A DNA stretch of 64,000 nt from Pararhodobacter sp. GTDB lineage: Bacteria; Pseudomonadota; Alphaproteobacteria; Rhodobacterales; Rhodobacteraceae. The notes under the pieces are model-generated. The model had not been told where the DNA came from. It saw nothing but the letters and a program-made list of their open reading frames with translations, and did no database searches. Of this stretch, positions 17,566 to 25,979 are shown one piece after another; the first letter of the stretch is position 1, and each line of letters opens with the position of its first letter. A program made the translations under genes and the position numbers. The stretch lies in NCBI GenBank assembly GCA_020832665.1, contig JAFIEG010000005.1, positions 1-64,000 on the forward strand. The letters are read 5' to 3'.

Positions 17566-19260
17566 ATGCTGCGCAACCTGACCATCCGTGACATGCTGCT
17601 CATAGACCGGCTGGCGCTCGATTTCCGGCCCGGGCTGAACGTGCTGACCGGCGAGACCGGGGCGGGCAAGTCGATCCTTCTAGATTCACTGGGCTTCGTG
17701 CTGGGCTGGCGCGGGCGCGCCGATCTGGTGCGCCCCGGCGCCAGCCAGGGCGAGGTCGAGGCGGTGTTCGACCTGCCCGCCGGTCACCCGGCGCGCGCGC
17801 TGCTCACCGAGGCCGGGATTGACGCCGAGGACGATCTGATTCTGCGCCGGGTCAACAGCGCCGAGGGGCGCAAGAGCGCCTGGGTCAATGGCCGCCGCGC
17901 CAATGGTGAGCTTCTGCGCGCGCTTTCCGACACGCTGGTGGAACTGCATGGGCAACACGATGATCGCGGGTTGCTGAACCCGCGCGGCCACCGCGCGCTG
18001 CTCGATGCCTTTGCCGGAAGCGAGGCGCTGCTGGCCGAATGCCGCGCCGCGTGGCGCAAGGTCAGCACCGCGCGCACCGAGCGCGAAGCGGCGCAGGCGC
18101 GGCTCGACGCCCTGCGCGGCGAGGAAGACTACCTGCGCCACGCGGTTGACGAGCTTGACAAGCTTGCCCCCGAGCCGGGCGAGGAAGCCACGCTCGACAG
18201 CCGCCGCCGGCTGATGCAGGCCGCCGAGCGGTTGCGCGGCGATGTCGCACGCGCGCGCGAGGCGATGGGCGAAGAGGGTGCCGAGCGGCTGATGCTCGAT
18301 TCCATCCGCTGGCTGGAAGGCGCCGCAGAGGGCGTCGAGGGGCGGCTGGACGAGGCGCTGGCGGCGCTGGAGCGTGCGCTGACCGAACTGGGCGAGGCGC
18401 AGATGGCGGTCGATCTGTGCCTCGATGCGCTTGACGCCGATCCGATGGCGCTGGAAGCGGTGGAAGAGCGCCTGTTCGCGCTGCGCGGGCTGGCGCGCAA
18501 GCATGGGGTGCTGCTCGACGATCTGGGCGCGCATGCCGAGGTGTTGCGCGCGCGGCTCAAGGCGCTGGATGCCGGCGATGACGATCTGGCGGCGCTGGCT
18601 GCGGCCGAGGCGAAGGCGCGTGCCGACCATGAGGCCGTTTGCGCGGCGCTGAGCGCGGCGCGCCAGGCGGCGGCGGCGCGGCTTGATGAGGCGATGGCGG
18701 CGGAACTGGCGCCGCTGAAGCTTGAACGCGCGCGCTTCGTCACCCGTGTCGAGCCCGCCGAGCCGGGCCCCGACGGTGCCGATGGCGTCGTTTTCGAGGT
18801 CGCCACCAACCCCGGCACCCCTGCTGGCCCGCTCAGCCGCATTGCCTCGGGTGGCGAGCTGTCGCGCTTTCTGCTGGCGCTGAAGGTCTGCCTCAGCCGT
18901 GGCGGCGATGCCAAGACCCTGATCTTCGACGAGATCGACCGCGGCGTGGGCGGCGCCACCGCCGATGCCGTGGGCCGGCGGCTGCGGGCGCTGGCCGGGG
19001 GCGACAATGCGGGCGGCGACAATGCCGGGGACGGGGCGCAACTGCTGGTGGTCACCCACAGCCCGCAGGTGGCGGCGCTGGGAAGCTGCCACTGGCGGGT
19101 GGAAAAGCAGATCGAGGATGGCCAGACGCTGAGCCGGGTCACGTCACTTTGCGATCAATCGCGCATAGACGAGATTGCGCGCATGCTTGCCGGTGATACC
19201 ATCACCGATGCCGCCCGCGCTGCGGCGCAGGCGCTTCTGTCGGCAGGCGCGCGGGTCTGA
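17566..19260 (+). CDS. recN: DNA repair protein RecN
   Basis: SMC-like ATPase (564 aa) acting in double-strand break repair. MLRNLTIRDMLLIDRLALDF leads into the Walker A GETGAGKSILLDSLGF (residues 29-44). A long antiparallel coiled coil (about 150-460) follows, then the signature ASGGELSRFLLALK and Walker B KTLIFDEIDRGVGG. The start is the ATG beginning MLRNL; readings extended upstream lack similarity. A small duplication, GGDNAGGDNAGDG, sits between Walker B and the switch histidine (VVTHSPQVAAL), where relatives have a short loop. Cotranscribed with bamD and probably with the lipoprotein at 19303. Confidence 0.95.
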   Translation: MLRNLTIRDMLLIDRLALDFRPGLNVLTGETGAGKSILLDSLGFVLGWRGRADLVRPGASQGEVEAVFDLPAGHPARALLTEAGIDAEDDLILRRVNSAEGRKSAWVNGRRANGELLRALSDTLVELHGQHDDRGLLNPRGHRALLDAFAGSEALLAECRAAWRKVSTARTEREAAQARLDALRGEEDYLRHAVDELDKLAPEPGEEATLDSRRRLMQAAERLRGDVARAREAMGEEGAERLMLDSIRWLEGAAEGVEGRLDEALAALERALTELGEAQMAVDLCLDALDADPMALEAVEERLFALRGLARKHGVLLDDLGAHAEVLRARLKALDAGDDDLAALAAAEAKARADHEAVCAALSAARQAAAARLDEAMAAELAPLKLERARFVTRVEPAEPGPDGADGVVFEVATNPGTPAGPLSRIASGGELSRFLLALKVCLSRGGDAKTLIFDEIDRGVGGATADAVGRRLRALAGGDNAGGDNAGDGAQLLVVTHSPQVAALGSCHWRVEKQIEDGQTLSRVTSLCDQSRIDEIARMLAGDTITDAARAAAQALLSAGARV

Positions 19261-19302
19261 GATGGCGGATGGCACCGGGCAGGGGCTTGAGAGGAGAGAG
19301 CG

Positions 19303-19698
19303 ATGCACAAGACGATCGTGACGGCGCGCTTGGGGCGGGTGGTGTGGCTTGCGGCGCTCACCCTGGCGCTTGGCGGTTGCCAGTTGCCCATGCCGGGGGA
19401 CTGGCGCCCGGGCGCAAGCGAAGGCCGCGCGCCGGCGCCCGCTGCCGCCCTTCCCAGAGCCGAGCCCTCTGGTGGCGCGGTGCCCACCACCGGCGAGGCC
19501 GAGGCGGCCTGCGTGGCGCAGGGGCGATCGCAGGGGCTTGAAGTGCAGTCGGTCGTCGGCTCGCGCGTGCAGCGGGGTGAAGACGATGTGCCGTTGGCCC
19601 GCGATGTCATGCTGCGCGTGGCGCGCGGTGGGCAGGTCTATGATCTGCGCTGCAATTACCAGTACGCCTCGAGTGAGGCGCGCATCATGTCGCTCTGA
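19303..19698 (+). CDS. small lipoprotein of unknown function
   Basis: A 131 aa precursor with an n-region MHKTIVTARLGR, a hydrophobic core and lipobox LGGC (Cys about residue 26). A Pro/Ala-rich linker and a compact domain follow (EAEAACVAQGRSQGLEV ... VYDLRCNYQYASSEARIMSL) with two cysteines that could form a disulphide. A strong GAGGAGAG ribosome site precedes the ATG. It lies 42 nt behind recN. I do not recognise a named family. Confidence 0.75.
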   Translation: MHKTIVTARLGRVVWLAALTLALGGCQLPMPGDWRPGASEGRAPAPAAALPRAEPSGGAVPTTGEAEAACVAQGRSQGLEVQSVVGSRVQRGEDDVPLARDVMLRVARGGQVYDLRCNYQYASSEARIMSL

Positions 19699-19727
19699 GC
19701 GCCGCATCGGGGCTGCCCGCGGGGGAC

Positions 19728-19754
19728 GGTCGTGGGCGGTATTGCCCACGATCC
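19728..19754. terminator. hairpin between lipoprotein gene and tRNA-Gly
   Basis: GGTCGTGGGC and GCCCACGATCC arms around GGTATT: the same GTGGGCnnTATTGCCCAC core as at 8384. It lies between convergent transcripts and could serve both directions; no T tract is visible. Confidence 0.45.
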
Positions 19755-19885
19755 AGGCTCTGTCTTGAGGGCGGGCGACAAGGGAGCGGGAAGCGAACCC
19801 GCGTGTTCAGGTCGGGAAGATGATGTCTTCGATACCCTGATCGTTCCTTCTTGAACGGTGTCGGTGAGCCGGGCTGTCGTCGGCT

Positions 19886-19959
19886 TGGAGCGGGTGAAGG
19901 GAATCGAACCCTCGTCGTCAGCTTGGGAAGCTGCTGCTCTACCATTGAGCTACACCCGC
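19886..19959 (-). tRNA. tRNA-Gly (anticodon CCC)
   Basis: Minus-strand cloverleaf of 74 nt. The acceptor stem GCGGGTG pairs with CACCCGC, the discriminator is T and CCA is encoded. The D arm contains AGCTCAATGGTAGAGC, and the anticodon loop TTCCCAA gives anticodon CCC, reading GGG. The T arm is GAGGGTTCGATTCCCTT. Confidence 0.96.
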
Positions 19960-19969
19960 AGCAGCGAAA

Positions 19970-19998
19970 GAAATACCGTCGCTGCCTGCAATTCACAA
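19970..19998 (-). promoter_or_regulatory. promoter of tRNA-Gly
   Basis: On the minus strand TTGTGA (19998-19993), a 17-nt spacer and TATTTC (19975-19970), about 10 nt before the tRNA. The -10 is identical to that of tRNA-Asp. Confidence 0.6.
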
Positions 19999-20055
19999 GC
20001 GCAAATTACCTGCGCTCCGCTTGCCCAAGGCCGAACGCCGCATCAATCCTGCACG

Positions 20056-20450
20056 TCAAGCGACGAGAAGCGACGAGCGCGGCGGCATGCCGGCGACAGG
20101 CTTCGTCTTTGCCAATTCATCGCGGGCAACACGGCCAGGCGCCATTTGCCCTGCCTTGCCTTCTTCAATCCTTTCGATGAACCGGTCGCGCATGTCCTGT
20201 GAATTGACCTTTGGCAGAATGATCGAGCCGATATCATCTGTTGAGATCGAAGACAGCCCGTAAGAGCCAGCCGCGAGCGCTCGAGCGCCGTGGTTCGCTG
20301 ATGATCTGGTTCGATTCCAAGATGAGCCGGAATGCCCTCAGCAAAACGCCATCATGGATCATCTGATGCTTTGGCAGTTTGCCAGAGCACGAGATGTTGC
20401 CTTCGGCCCTGAGTCGCCGTTCAAGCGGCGCGAACTTGAATGTCCGGTAT
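20056..20450 (-). pseudogene. decayed fragment resembling a type I specificity subunit / methylase target-recognition domain
   Basis: No intact gene, but two minus-strand frames carry protein-like sequence that joins across a frame break near 20290. The upstream piece reads FKFAPLERRLRAEGNISCSG and continues KLPKHQMIHDGVLLRAFRLI. The downstream piece reads GSYGLSSISTDDIGSIILP, KVNSQDMRDRFIERIEEGKA and ends at TGA 20058-20056. The ISxxDIxxIxLP...IxxxIExG pattern is what closes target-recognition repeats of HsdS and related methylases. The start and most of the protein are gone. A+T content is above the neighbours, which suggests acquired DNA. The family is tentative; being a remnant is more certain. 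Confidence 0.4.
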
Positions 20451-20626
20451 CAGGGTTCAAACGGAAACCCCGTTCCGGTGCAACGAGATATGAAAGGCTC
20501 GGGTAGATTACAGCATATCGCGAAAAAGTGGGCACCGATTTTCGCTCCTCAGACATGCGAGAACAATAGGTTATGGGCTGTCCAGCGAATTCGAATGAGC
20601 GCACAGGCCATCGCGACGCGGGCTCG
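20451..20626. other. non-coding remnant sequence next to the antiporter gene
   Basis: Relatively A+T-rich. It contains GAAAAAGTGGGCACCGATTTTCG (20520-20542), which resembles the AAAGTGGGnACCGnTTTTCG motifs scattered between genes of many Rhizobiales and relatives. No credible gene. Together with 19999-20450 it forms an approximately 630-nt gene-free stretch. Confidence 0.3.
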
Positions 20627-23128
20627 TTAACTGGCGTTTTCCGGAAGACTGATTTTTACCCCCCGTTTCTCTGCGCTGCCATGCACGGCGCTGCGAAGCA
20701 GTTCGTTACGCTCAAGCATGTTCCGGAAGCGGGTTTCATCCAGAACAAGCAGGGTCGAGTGACTGATGGCCGTGACCTGGGTCCGGCGCATCTGCCGTGC
20801 CAGCAGGGCCAGTTGGCCGAACATCTCGCCCCGGCCCAGCTTGTGCTTCTGCCCTGCGGTCTCGACCTCGACAGCGCCCGAGGCGATGAAGCAGACCTCG
20901 CGCGGCGTGTCGCCCTTGCGCATCAGCACGTCACCAGGCTGCACATAGCGTGCTCTGAGAGCCTTTGCCAACTGGTGGCGTGTGTCCTCGTCCATGTCGG
21001 CGAATAGCGGGAATTGCCGCACCAGCTCGGATTTCTGCACCGCAAGGTCCAGCGCCGGGCGGGCTTCGGCGCGTTTGCGCCTTTCGGCGAGTTCCTGTTC
21101 GAGCGTCGTGTAAAGCTCGCGTCCGATCAGCCCGTCCGCATGCAGGATGTCATATTCCCGCTCTTCCAGTCGCAGTGAGGTGCGGCGGATGAAACGGCGC
21201 TCGATCTCTTCGGCGTAGCCCGGATATTGCAGTCGCAGGCCCTCAATGGCCGAACCGGTTTCATCCTCGCGGCGTTTGAGCAATTCGTGCAGAAGCTCGG
21301 CCACGCGGCGGCCATGGATACGGCGGATCTTGCCGTCGATATAGCCATGCAGATCGCGCAGGATCAGCCGCTGATTGAGCAGGATCTCGAACCGGTCGGC
21401 GGTCAGCCGCGCCAGCAGACCTGACAGAAGCAGACGGTTGTGCAGGAAGACAGCCATGCGATACCACTGACCGCGCGCCAGGCTCATGCGGCCCGCCGCG
21501 CGATAGGCGTCACGCCCGCCCGCGCGCGTGCGCTCGATCAGCCGGTCGGCATCGGACAGCATCTGTTCTGCCAGCCGCGCCGAGATCAATTGCTCGCGGA
21601 AGGCATCGAGGATCATGTCGCGCTCGCGCCCCGCCAGCGCCACCAGCCCCAGCGTGATCCGGTCGCGGTCGGGGATCTCGTCGGTGGCCTCGGCCTTTTC
21701 CATGGCGCTGTCCAGCCGCTCGGCAAAGCGCTTGGCCTCGGAGCGGACAATTGCGCGCGTCAGCTCATGGCGTTTGGTGGTGTCCGAGACCTCTTCGCGC
21801 ACATTCTGCAGCGCGACCGCGATCACCTGGTTTGAAAGCGGCCGGTCCAGCCGGCTCAGCCTGTCCAGGCCCAGAAACGAGATCACCGGGCGCAGGGTCA
21901 TGCCCTGCACCAGAAGCGTGAACAGCGTGAAGCCGGTTGCCAGGATACCCACCTCGCGCTGGATATCGGCGGGCACGCGGGCGTTTTCGGTGACCGCCAG
22001 GGCAAGGGCCAGGGTCACGGCACCGCGCAAGCCACCCCACAGGATGGCCACGCGATAGGGCCCGTCCACCCGGGGCGACAGGCGCAGCGCGGTCAGAAGC
22101 GGCAGCACGCCGTAAAGCATGAACAACCGCGCCACGGTCGCGGCGATCACCACAACGCCGATCAGCGCCAGATCGCGCAGCTGGATATCGCCCAGCAGCC
22201 GCGGCACCAGCAGCGCCGCCAGCAGGAAGATCAGCGCCCCCGCCCAATGCGCCAGAACGTCCCAGACCTCGCGCAGGTTCGACCAGTTCAACGGCGAAAG
22301 CCGCCCCGGCCCGAGATAGTTGAGCGTCATCCCGGCCATCACCACCGCAATCACCCCGGACACGCCCAGAAGCTGGTCCGCAACCAGATAGGTGACATAG
22401 GGCAAGGCCACGGTGAGCGAGATCTGAGCCAGCGGAAAGCGGCCCAGCAAGCCGAACAGGGCCAGGCACATCCGCGCCAGCACCCAGCCCGTGCCGATCC
22501 CGCCGAAAATCAGCACCGGAAAGCCCACAAGCGCATCGCGCAGCGTGGGGTTGGGCACGCCGAGCATGACATAGGTCAGGAAGAAGCCGAACAGCGCAAT
22601 CGCGGCGGCATCGTTGAGCAGGCTTTCCCCTTCCACAATCCGGGTCAGGCGTTGCGGGGCGGCAATGTTGCGAAAGATCGACACCACGGCGGACGGGTCG
22701 GTGGTGGCGACAATCGCGCCCAGCATCAGGCAGGCGACAAGCGGCAGCGTGGTGAAAGGCGTCAGCGCATAGCCGATGGTAAAGGTCGCGACGACAACGG
22801 CCAGCACCGCCATCACCAGAATCGGCACCCAGTCATCGGCCATTCGGCGCAGATTCAGGCCCAGCGAGACCTGAAACAGAAGCGTGGGCAGCAGCACATA
22901 AAGAAAGACATTCGCGCGGATACTGAATTCGAAGATCTCGACGGCCAACGGCCAGCCGAGCAGATCAGCGCCGTGTTCGGCCAGATAGATGGCGCCCGCT
23001 CCGATCAACCCGCCGAGGAGAGCCAGAACCACCGTATAGGGCAGCCGCGTGCGATCGGCCAAAGGCTCGCTCAGGGAGATGACGATGAAGAGCGCGGCAA
23101 CGATGCCGACAAGCGAAATGACATCCAT
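20627..23128 (-). CDS. CPA1-type Na+/H+ antiporter with C-terminal cyclic-nucleotide-binding domain
   Basis: An 833 aa inner-membrane protein. Residues 1-420 form about twelve membrane segments of the sodium/proton exchanger family, with ATTDPSAVVSIFRN and EGESLLNDAAAIALFGFFL holding the family's acidic residues. A long charged cytoplasmic region follows (about 430-700, helical, many Arg/Glu). Residues about 705-825 are a cNMP-binding fold: FPLFADMDEDTRHQLAKAL, YVQPGDVLMRKGD and GRGEMFGQLALLARQMRRTQVTA. Likely role: pH or Na+ homeostasis gated by a cyclic nucleotide; ion and ligand are inferred. It is a lone gene. Eukaryotic sperm-type NHEs share this architecture. Confidence 0.88.
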   Translation of the reverse strand: MDVISLVGIVAALFIVISLSEPLADRTRLPYTVVLALLGGLIGAGAIYLAEHGADLLGWPLAVEIFEFSIRANVFLYVLLPTLLFQVSLGLNLRRMADDWVPILVMAVLAVVVATFTIGYALTPFTTLPLVACLMLGAIVATTDPSAVVSIFRNIAAPQRLTRIVEGESLLNDAAAIALFGFFLTYVMLGVPNPTLRDALVGFPVLIFGGIGTGWVLARMCLALFGLLGRFPLAQISLTVALPYVTYLVADQLLGVSGVIAVVMAGMTLNYLGPGRLSPLNWSNLREVWDVLAHWAGALIFLLAALLVPRLLGDIQLRDLALIGVVVIAATVARLFMLYGVLPLLTALRLSPRVDGPYRVAILWGGLRGAVTLALALAVTENARVPADIQREVGILATGFTLFTLLVQGMTLRPVISFLGLDRLSRLDRPLSNQVIAVALQNVREEVSDTTKRHELTRAIVRSEAKRFAERLDSAMEKAEATDEIPDRDRITLGLVALAGRERDMILDAFREQLISARLAEQMLSDADRLIERTRAGGRDAYRAAGRMSLARGQWYRMAVFLHNRLLLSGLLARLTADRFEILLNQRLILRDLHGYIDGKIRRIHGRRVAELLHELLKRREDETGSAIEGLRLQYPGYAEEIERRFIRRTSLRLEEREYDILHADGLIGRELYTTLEQELAERRKRAEARPALDLAVQKSELVRQFPLFADMDEDTRHQLAKALRARYVQPGDVLMRKGDTPREVCFIASGAVEVETAGQKHKLGRGEMFGQLALLARQMRRTQVTAISHSTLLVLDETRFRNMLERNELLRSAVHGSAEKRGVKISLPENAS

Positions 23129-23212
23129 GGCATGGCCGATAGCCGCGGGCGCGGCGATGGAGGAAAGCTGGTTGAAAAGCCTTGTGTTGAATGCGTTTTT
23201 TTCGCTTGAACG

Positions 23213-23653
23213 TCAATCCCGCCGGCCCTGCGAATCCCCTTCCATGGCCTTGATCTGACGCATCAATTCGCCCGCTTCCTCGATGTCGATCTGGCAGGCG
23301 ATGCCCGCCCCGCGCTCTTCCTCGAAGCGCTCGGCGGTGGCAATCCCCGCCAGAACCTTCGGCGCGACGCCTTCCTCGACCAGCCAGAAGGCAAGGTTGT
23401 GATGCGAGGCAACCTCAAGGACAAGGAACTTGCGTTCGCGCTCCAGCCCCTCGCCGCGCGCTGATGTGATGACGGTCGAGCCCGTCGCGCCGGTGTCGCG
23501 CGCGGCGTGTCGGGCGTGAAGCGGCTGTTCCCTGGGGTGGGCCCGACGGCCAGGCTGCTCTCTCGGATGGCACCGGATTGTGTCAGCGTCTCGAGGGTGG
23601 GGGTGTGTTCTCGGTTCGGCATCCGATCCATTGTGGTTCAGCGGATCGCTCAT
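23213..23653 (-). CDS. hypothetical protein, N-terminal half doubtful
   Basis: The last 80 or so codons look like a real domain: ERERKFLVLEVASHHNLAFW, LVEEGVAPKVLAGIATAERF, then a Glu-rich end with two Met (ELMRQIKAMEGD). The first part (MSDPLNHNGSDAEPRTHPHP...) is low-complexity and Arg/His/Pro-rich. An overlapping frame starting MDRMPNREHTPTLETLTQSG looks more natural there, so a frameshift near 23500 is possible. I do not recognise the family. It lies 84 nt upstream of the antiporter gene, same strand. Confidence 0.4.
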   Translation of the reverse strand: MSDPLNHNGSDAEPRTHPHPRDADTIRCHPREQPGRRAHPREQPLHARHAARDTGATGSTVITSARGEGLERERKFLVLEVASHHNLAFWLVEEGVAPKVLAGIATAERFEEERGAGIACQIDIEEAGELMRQIKAMEGDSQGRRD

Positions 23654-23716
23654 ATGTATAGCCTGACAAGCGTTTCCGAATTTCCCCAGACCCGCACCCA
23701 GCGAGGCGTCGTGCAC

Positions 23717-24040
23717 ATGCGAGCGTTTGCCTTCACTCTGCTCTGCCTGATTTCAATGGCTGGCATGGCATTGAGCCCGCCGCTGTACGCGCCGGCACAA
23801 GCGACCCATCAGCCGACCGACCCCGTTGCCCACGGCATCCAGATCGAGCTGACCTGGCGAAAGGCCGATCGCTGCGAACTCGACCGCGACATGAGCGACG
23901 AACTCGGCGGGGTTTACGCGCCCTTTCCGGTGCGTTCAGATAGCTGCCGGCAGAGCCGAATTGCAGGTAGAGAGCGTGATCTCGTCAGAGGCCGGGAACT
24001 GGATCATGTTCGACTGGCGCGCGCGCCGCCCATTGAGTGA
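23717..24040 (+). CDS. exported hypothetical protein, probably frameshifted
   Basis: MRAFAFTLLCLISMAGMALS is a good Sec signal peptide, with cleavage likely after QA near residue 29. The mature part continues AHGIQIELTWRKADRCELDR, then after about residue 78 becomes Arg-rich (SRIAGRERDLVRGREL). In the next frame the sequence AELQVESVISSEAGNWIMFD plus WRARRPLSEIPS is far more protein-like and runs on past 24040. A single-base change near 23950 would join the two. It looks like a decaying or mis-assembled small periplasmic protein; family unknown. Confidence 0.4.
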   Translation: MRAFAFTLLCLISMAGMALSPPLYAPAQATHQPTDPVAHGIQIELTWRKADRCELDRDMSDELGGVYAPFPVRSDSCRQSRIAGRERDLVRGRELDHVRLARAPPIE

Positions 24041-24097
24041 AATCCCATCGATTGAAATCCGAAAAAACTTCTCGCCGCATCAAGATGGAGCGTGCAG

Positions 24098-24187
24098 ATG
24101 GACACTCTGCGCCTGTGGCTGGTTCTCGCCTTTTTTGTCGGCATCGCGGTGTATTCAATAATCGTGATGGTGTTGAACCCGGTTTGA
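24098..24187 (+). CDS. 29-residue single-span membrane protein
   Basis: MDTLRLWLVLAFFVGIAVYS is followed by nine residues ending NPV: one membrane helix of about 22 residues with a charged N-terminal tip. GGAG lies 7 nt upstream of the ATG. A strong hairpin (24195-24236) follows the stop by 7 nt, giving it the outline of a complete gene. It could be a true small membrane protein or a chance ORF in a decayed region; the ribosome site and hairpin favour the former. Confidence 0.4.
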   Translation: MDTLRLWLVLAFFVGIAVYSIIVMVLNPV

Positions 24188-24194
24188 AGAAAGT

Positions 24195-24236
24195 GCTCGG
24201 TATCGAACGCACCAGTAAAAACGATCGATGCCGAGC
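24195..24236 (+). terminator. hairpin behind the 29 aa ORF
   Basis: GCTCGGTATCGA pairs with TCGATGCCGAGC (one T:G) around an 18-nt A-rich loop. No T tract follows. It may terminate or stabilise the small transcript. Confidence 0.4.
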
Positions 24237-24341
24237 ATGAGGCGCATTCCAGGCAAGCACGAAAGGCCCGGATTTTTTTACTTTCCAAGACTTACAGCAG
24301 GTCAACCATACAGGCGTCGGGCACTGACGATAGGGGCATCG

Positions 24342-24591
24342 ATGTTGCCCCTCGCCATGGTTCTGGCCCTTTGGGGCGGCGGCGGTGATGTTCGCCATCT
24401 ATCGCCTGCACATGGATGTGGTGGCGGTGATCATGATGGCGGCTATGCCGATGACCGGCGCGATCACCGTGCCCAAATCACCGTGCCCGCGACGCTGGTG
24501 AGAATGTCGGACCCCAATATGGGCGGCCGCCCGGATCTTCGGCGTGACCGTTGCCCGCTTGTGCAGCGAGATCAGCGTGCTTGAGTGCTAG
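24342..24591 (+). pseudogene. permease-like remnant with frame breaks
   Basis: Protein-like pieces in successive frames: MLPLAMVLA, then from 24388 MFAIYRLHMDVVAVIMMAAM and PMTGAITVPKS, then near the end [20 protein letters not shown] with a TAG at 24589-24591. Hydrophobic character and order suggest the C-terminal part of an integral membrane transporter. No single frame connects them, and the rest of the gene is absent. The specific family cannot be named from this. Confidence 0.35.
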
Positions 24592-25070
24592 AACGGAATT
24601 TCGTCATCCATGTCGGCCGGGCCGGCAAAGCCGCGATCGCCGCCGCTACTGCCACCACTGCCCGTATCGGCTGGATCGCGCCCATAGCCGCCGCCGCCGC
24701 TGCCACCGCCGCCCTCACCGCGCCCGTCGAGCATGGTCAGTTCACTGCGATAGGGGCGCAGGACAACCTCGGTCGAATAGCGGTCCTGGCCGGATTGGTC
24801 CTGCCATTTGCGGGTTTCCAGCTGGCCTTCGATATAGACCTTCGAGCCCTTGCGCAGATACTGCTCGGCGATCTTGCCCAGCGGCTCGGAAAAGATCGCC
24901 ACCGAATGCCACTCGGTCTTCTCGCGCCGCTCGCCCGAATTCCGGTCACGCCATGTCTCTGACGTGGCGATGCGCAGGTTCACCACACGCCCGCCGTTCG
25001 GAAAGCTTCGCACCTCGGGGTCGCGCCCCAGATTACCGATCAGAATGACCTTGTTGACCGATCCAGCCAT
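24588..25070 (-). CDS. ssb: single-stranded DNA-binding protein
   Basis: Binds and protects ssDNA during replication, recombination and repair. The 160 aa protein starts [20 protein letters not shown], the OB fold continues to about residue 110 ([22 protein letters not shown]), followed by a Gly-rich flexible tail and the conserved acidic tip DMDDEIPF that docks partner proteins. An upstream in-frame ATG (25103) would add 11 residues not typical of SSB. Divergent from the transglycosylase gene. Confidence 0.95.
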   Translation of the reverse strand: MAGSVNKVILIGNLGRDPEVRSFPNGGRVVNLRIATSETWRDRNSGERREKTEWHSVAIFSEPLGKIAEQYLRKGSKVYIEGQLETRKWQDQSGQDRYSTEVVLRPYRSELTMLDGRGEGGGGSGGGGYGRDPADTGSGGSSGGDRGFAGPADMDDEIPF

Positions 25071-25174
25071 GGCTGTTGCCCCCGTTCGAATCCCTTTCGA
25101 CAATGCCTATACCACGCGCGCTGGGTTGAAAAACCGATAATCGCCGCTACCGCGCGGCGGCGCGACGGGCGGGC

Positions 25175-25203
25175 TTGGTGGCGGCGCGGGTTTGGGCTAG
25201 TAT
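25175..25203 (+). promoter_or_regulatory. probable promoter of the transglycosylase gene
   Basis: TTGGTG (25175-25180), a 17-nt spacer and TAGTAT (25198-25203), 49 nt upstream of the ATG, in the divergent gap with ssb. Confidence 0.45.
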
Positions 25204-25251
25204 GGCGCGCCCGCAGGGGATGGCGGGCTCGATTCGCAGGCGAGGTGGCGT

Positions 25252-25848
25252 ATGCGCGGGGCAGTGGCGTTGGTTGCGGCTGGGCTGGTAGGCGCGGGTG
25301 TGGTGGTTGCAGCGCAGGCTCAGGCCAGCGGGTTGCGGCTGGGAAATGGTGCGGCGCCCTCGCGCAGCGAGGTCTTTGCCCAGCAGACGCGGCTGATGGA
25401 AACCCGGCTGGCATCGCAATATTCGACCGCGCTCGAGGCCGACCCGGCCCCGGCGCGGCTGCCGCGCTATGACGGGGCCTATCGCGGCCCTTATCTGGAA
25501 ATGGCCCGCGCCGCCGCCCGGCGCCACAACGTGCCAGAAGAGCTGTTCCTGCGTCTGGTGCATCAGGAAAGCCGCTGGAACCCGCAGGCGATCAGCCATG
25601 CCGGGGCGCGGGGGCTGGCGCAGCTGATGCCGGGCACGGCGGCGCTGCTGGGGGTGGACCCGGACGACCCGCGCCAGAACCTGGAAGGCGGGGCGCGCTA
25701 TCTGCGCATGATGTATGAGCGCTTCGGCGACTGGCGACTGGCTCTGGCTGCCTATAATGCCGGCCCCGAGGCGGTGACCCGCCATGGCGGCGTGCCGCCA
25801 TTTCGCGAGACAACGCAGTATGTGCGTATCATTCTGGGGGCGGGCTGA
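25252..25848 (+). CDS. lytic transglycosylase (SLT domain)
   Basis: Periplasmic enzyme cleaving the MurNAc-GlcNAc bond of peptidoglycan with 1,6-anhydro product. The 198 aa precursor has a signal peptide (about 1-25), then a linker. The SLT domain begins near residue 83: [20 protein letters not shown] carries the catalytic Glu106, followed by [20 protein letters not shown] and [13 protein letters not shown]. It is a compact family-1 enzyme without a recognisable wall-binding module. A dispersed repeat follows directly. Confidence 0.9.
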   Translation: MRGAVALVAAGLVGAGVVVAAQAQASGLRLGNGAAPSRSEVFAQQTRLMETRLASQYSTALEADPAPARLPRYDGAYRGPYLEMARAAARRHNVPEELFLRLVHQESRWNPQAISHAGARGLAQLMPGTAALLGVDPDDPRQNLEGGARYLRMMYERFGDWRLALAAYNAGPEAVTRHGGVPPFRETTQYVRIILGAG

Positions 25849-25878
25849 ACTGCAACCGGGCGTGACGTTGTGTATTTA

Positions 25879-25948
25879 GGGGGCGTTGCCCCCCAGTCGC
25901 TGCCTGCGCAGCGACTCCCCCCAGAGTATTTCGGGCAAGATGAAGGGG
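25879..25948 (+). repeat. dispersed 3'-end repeat, copy 3
   Basis: GGGGGCGTTGCCCCCC hairpin, a second perfect inverted repeat AGTCGCTGC/GCAGCGACT, then CCCCCCAGAGTATTTCGGGCAAGATGAAG over 25917-25945. It lies between the transglycosylase gene and the convergent sua5 gene. Confidence 0.8.
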
Positions 25949-25979
25949 CAGGGCGGTGGCTGACGGTTCGGCGGCGGCG

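Noticed and set aside
20500-20626. Minus-strand ORF MRSFEFAGQPITYCSRMSEE
   Set aside because: Low-complexity Ser/Arg-rich continuation, contains a dispersed intergenic motif, no ribosome site and no likeness to a protein family.
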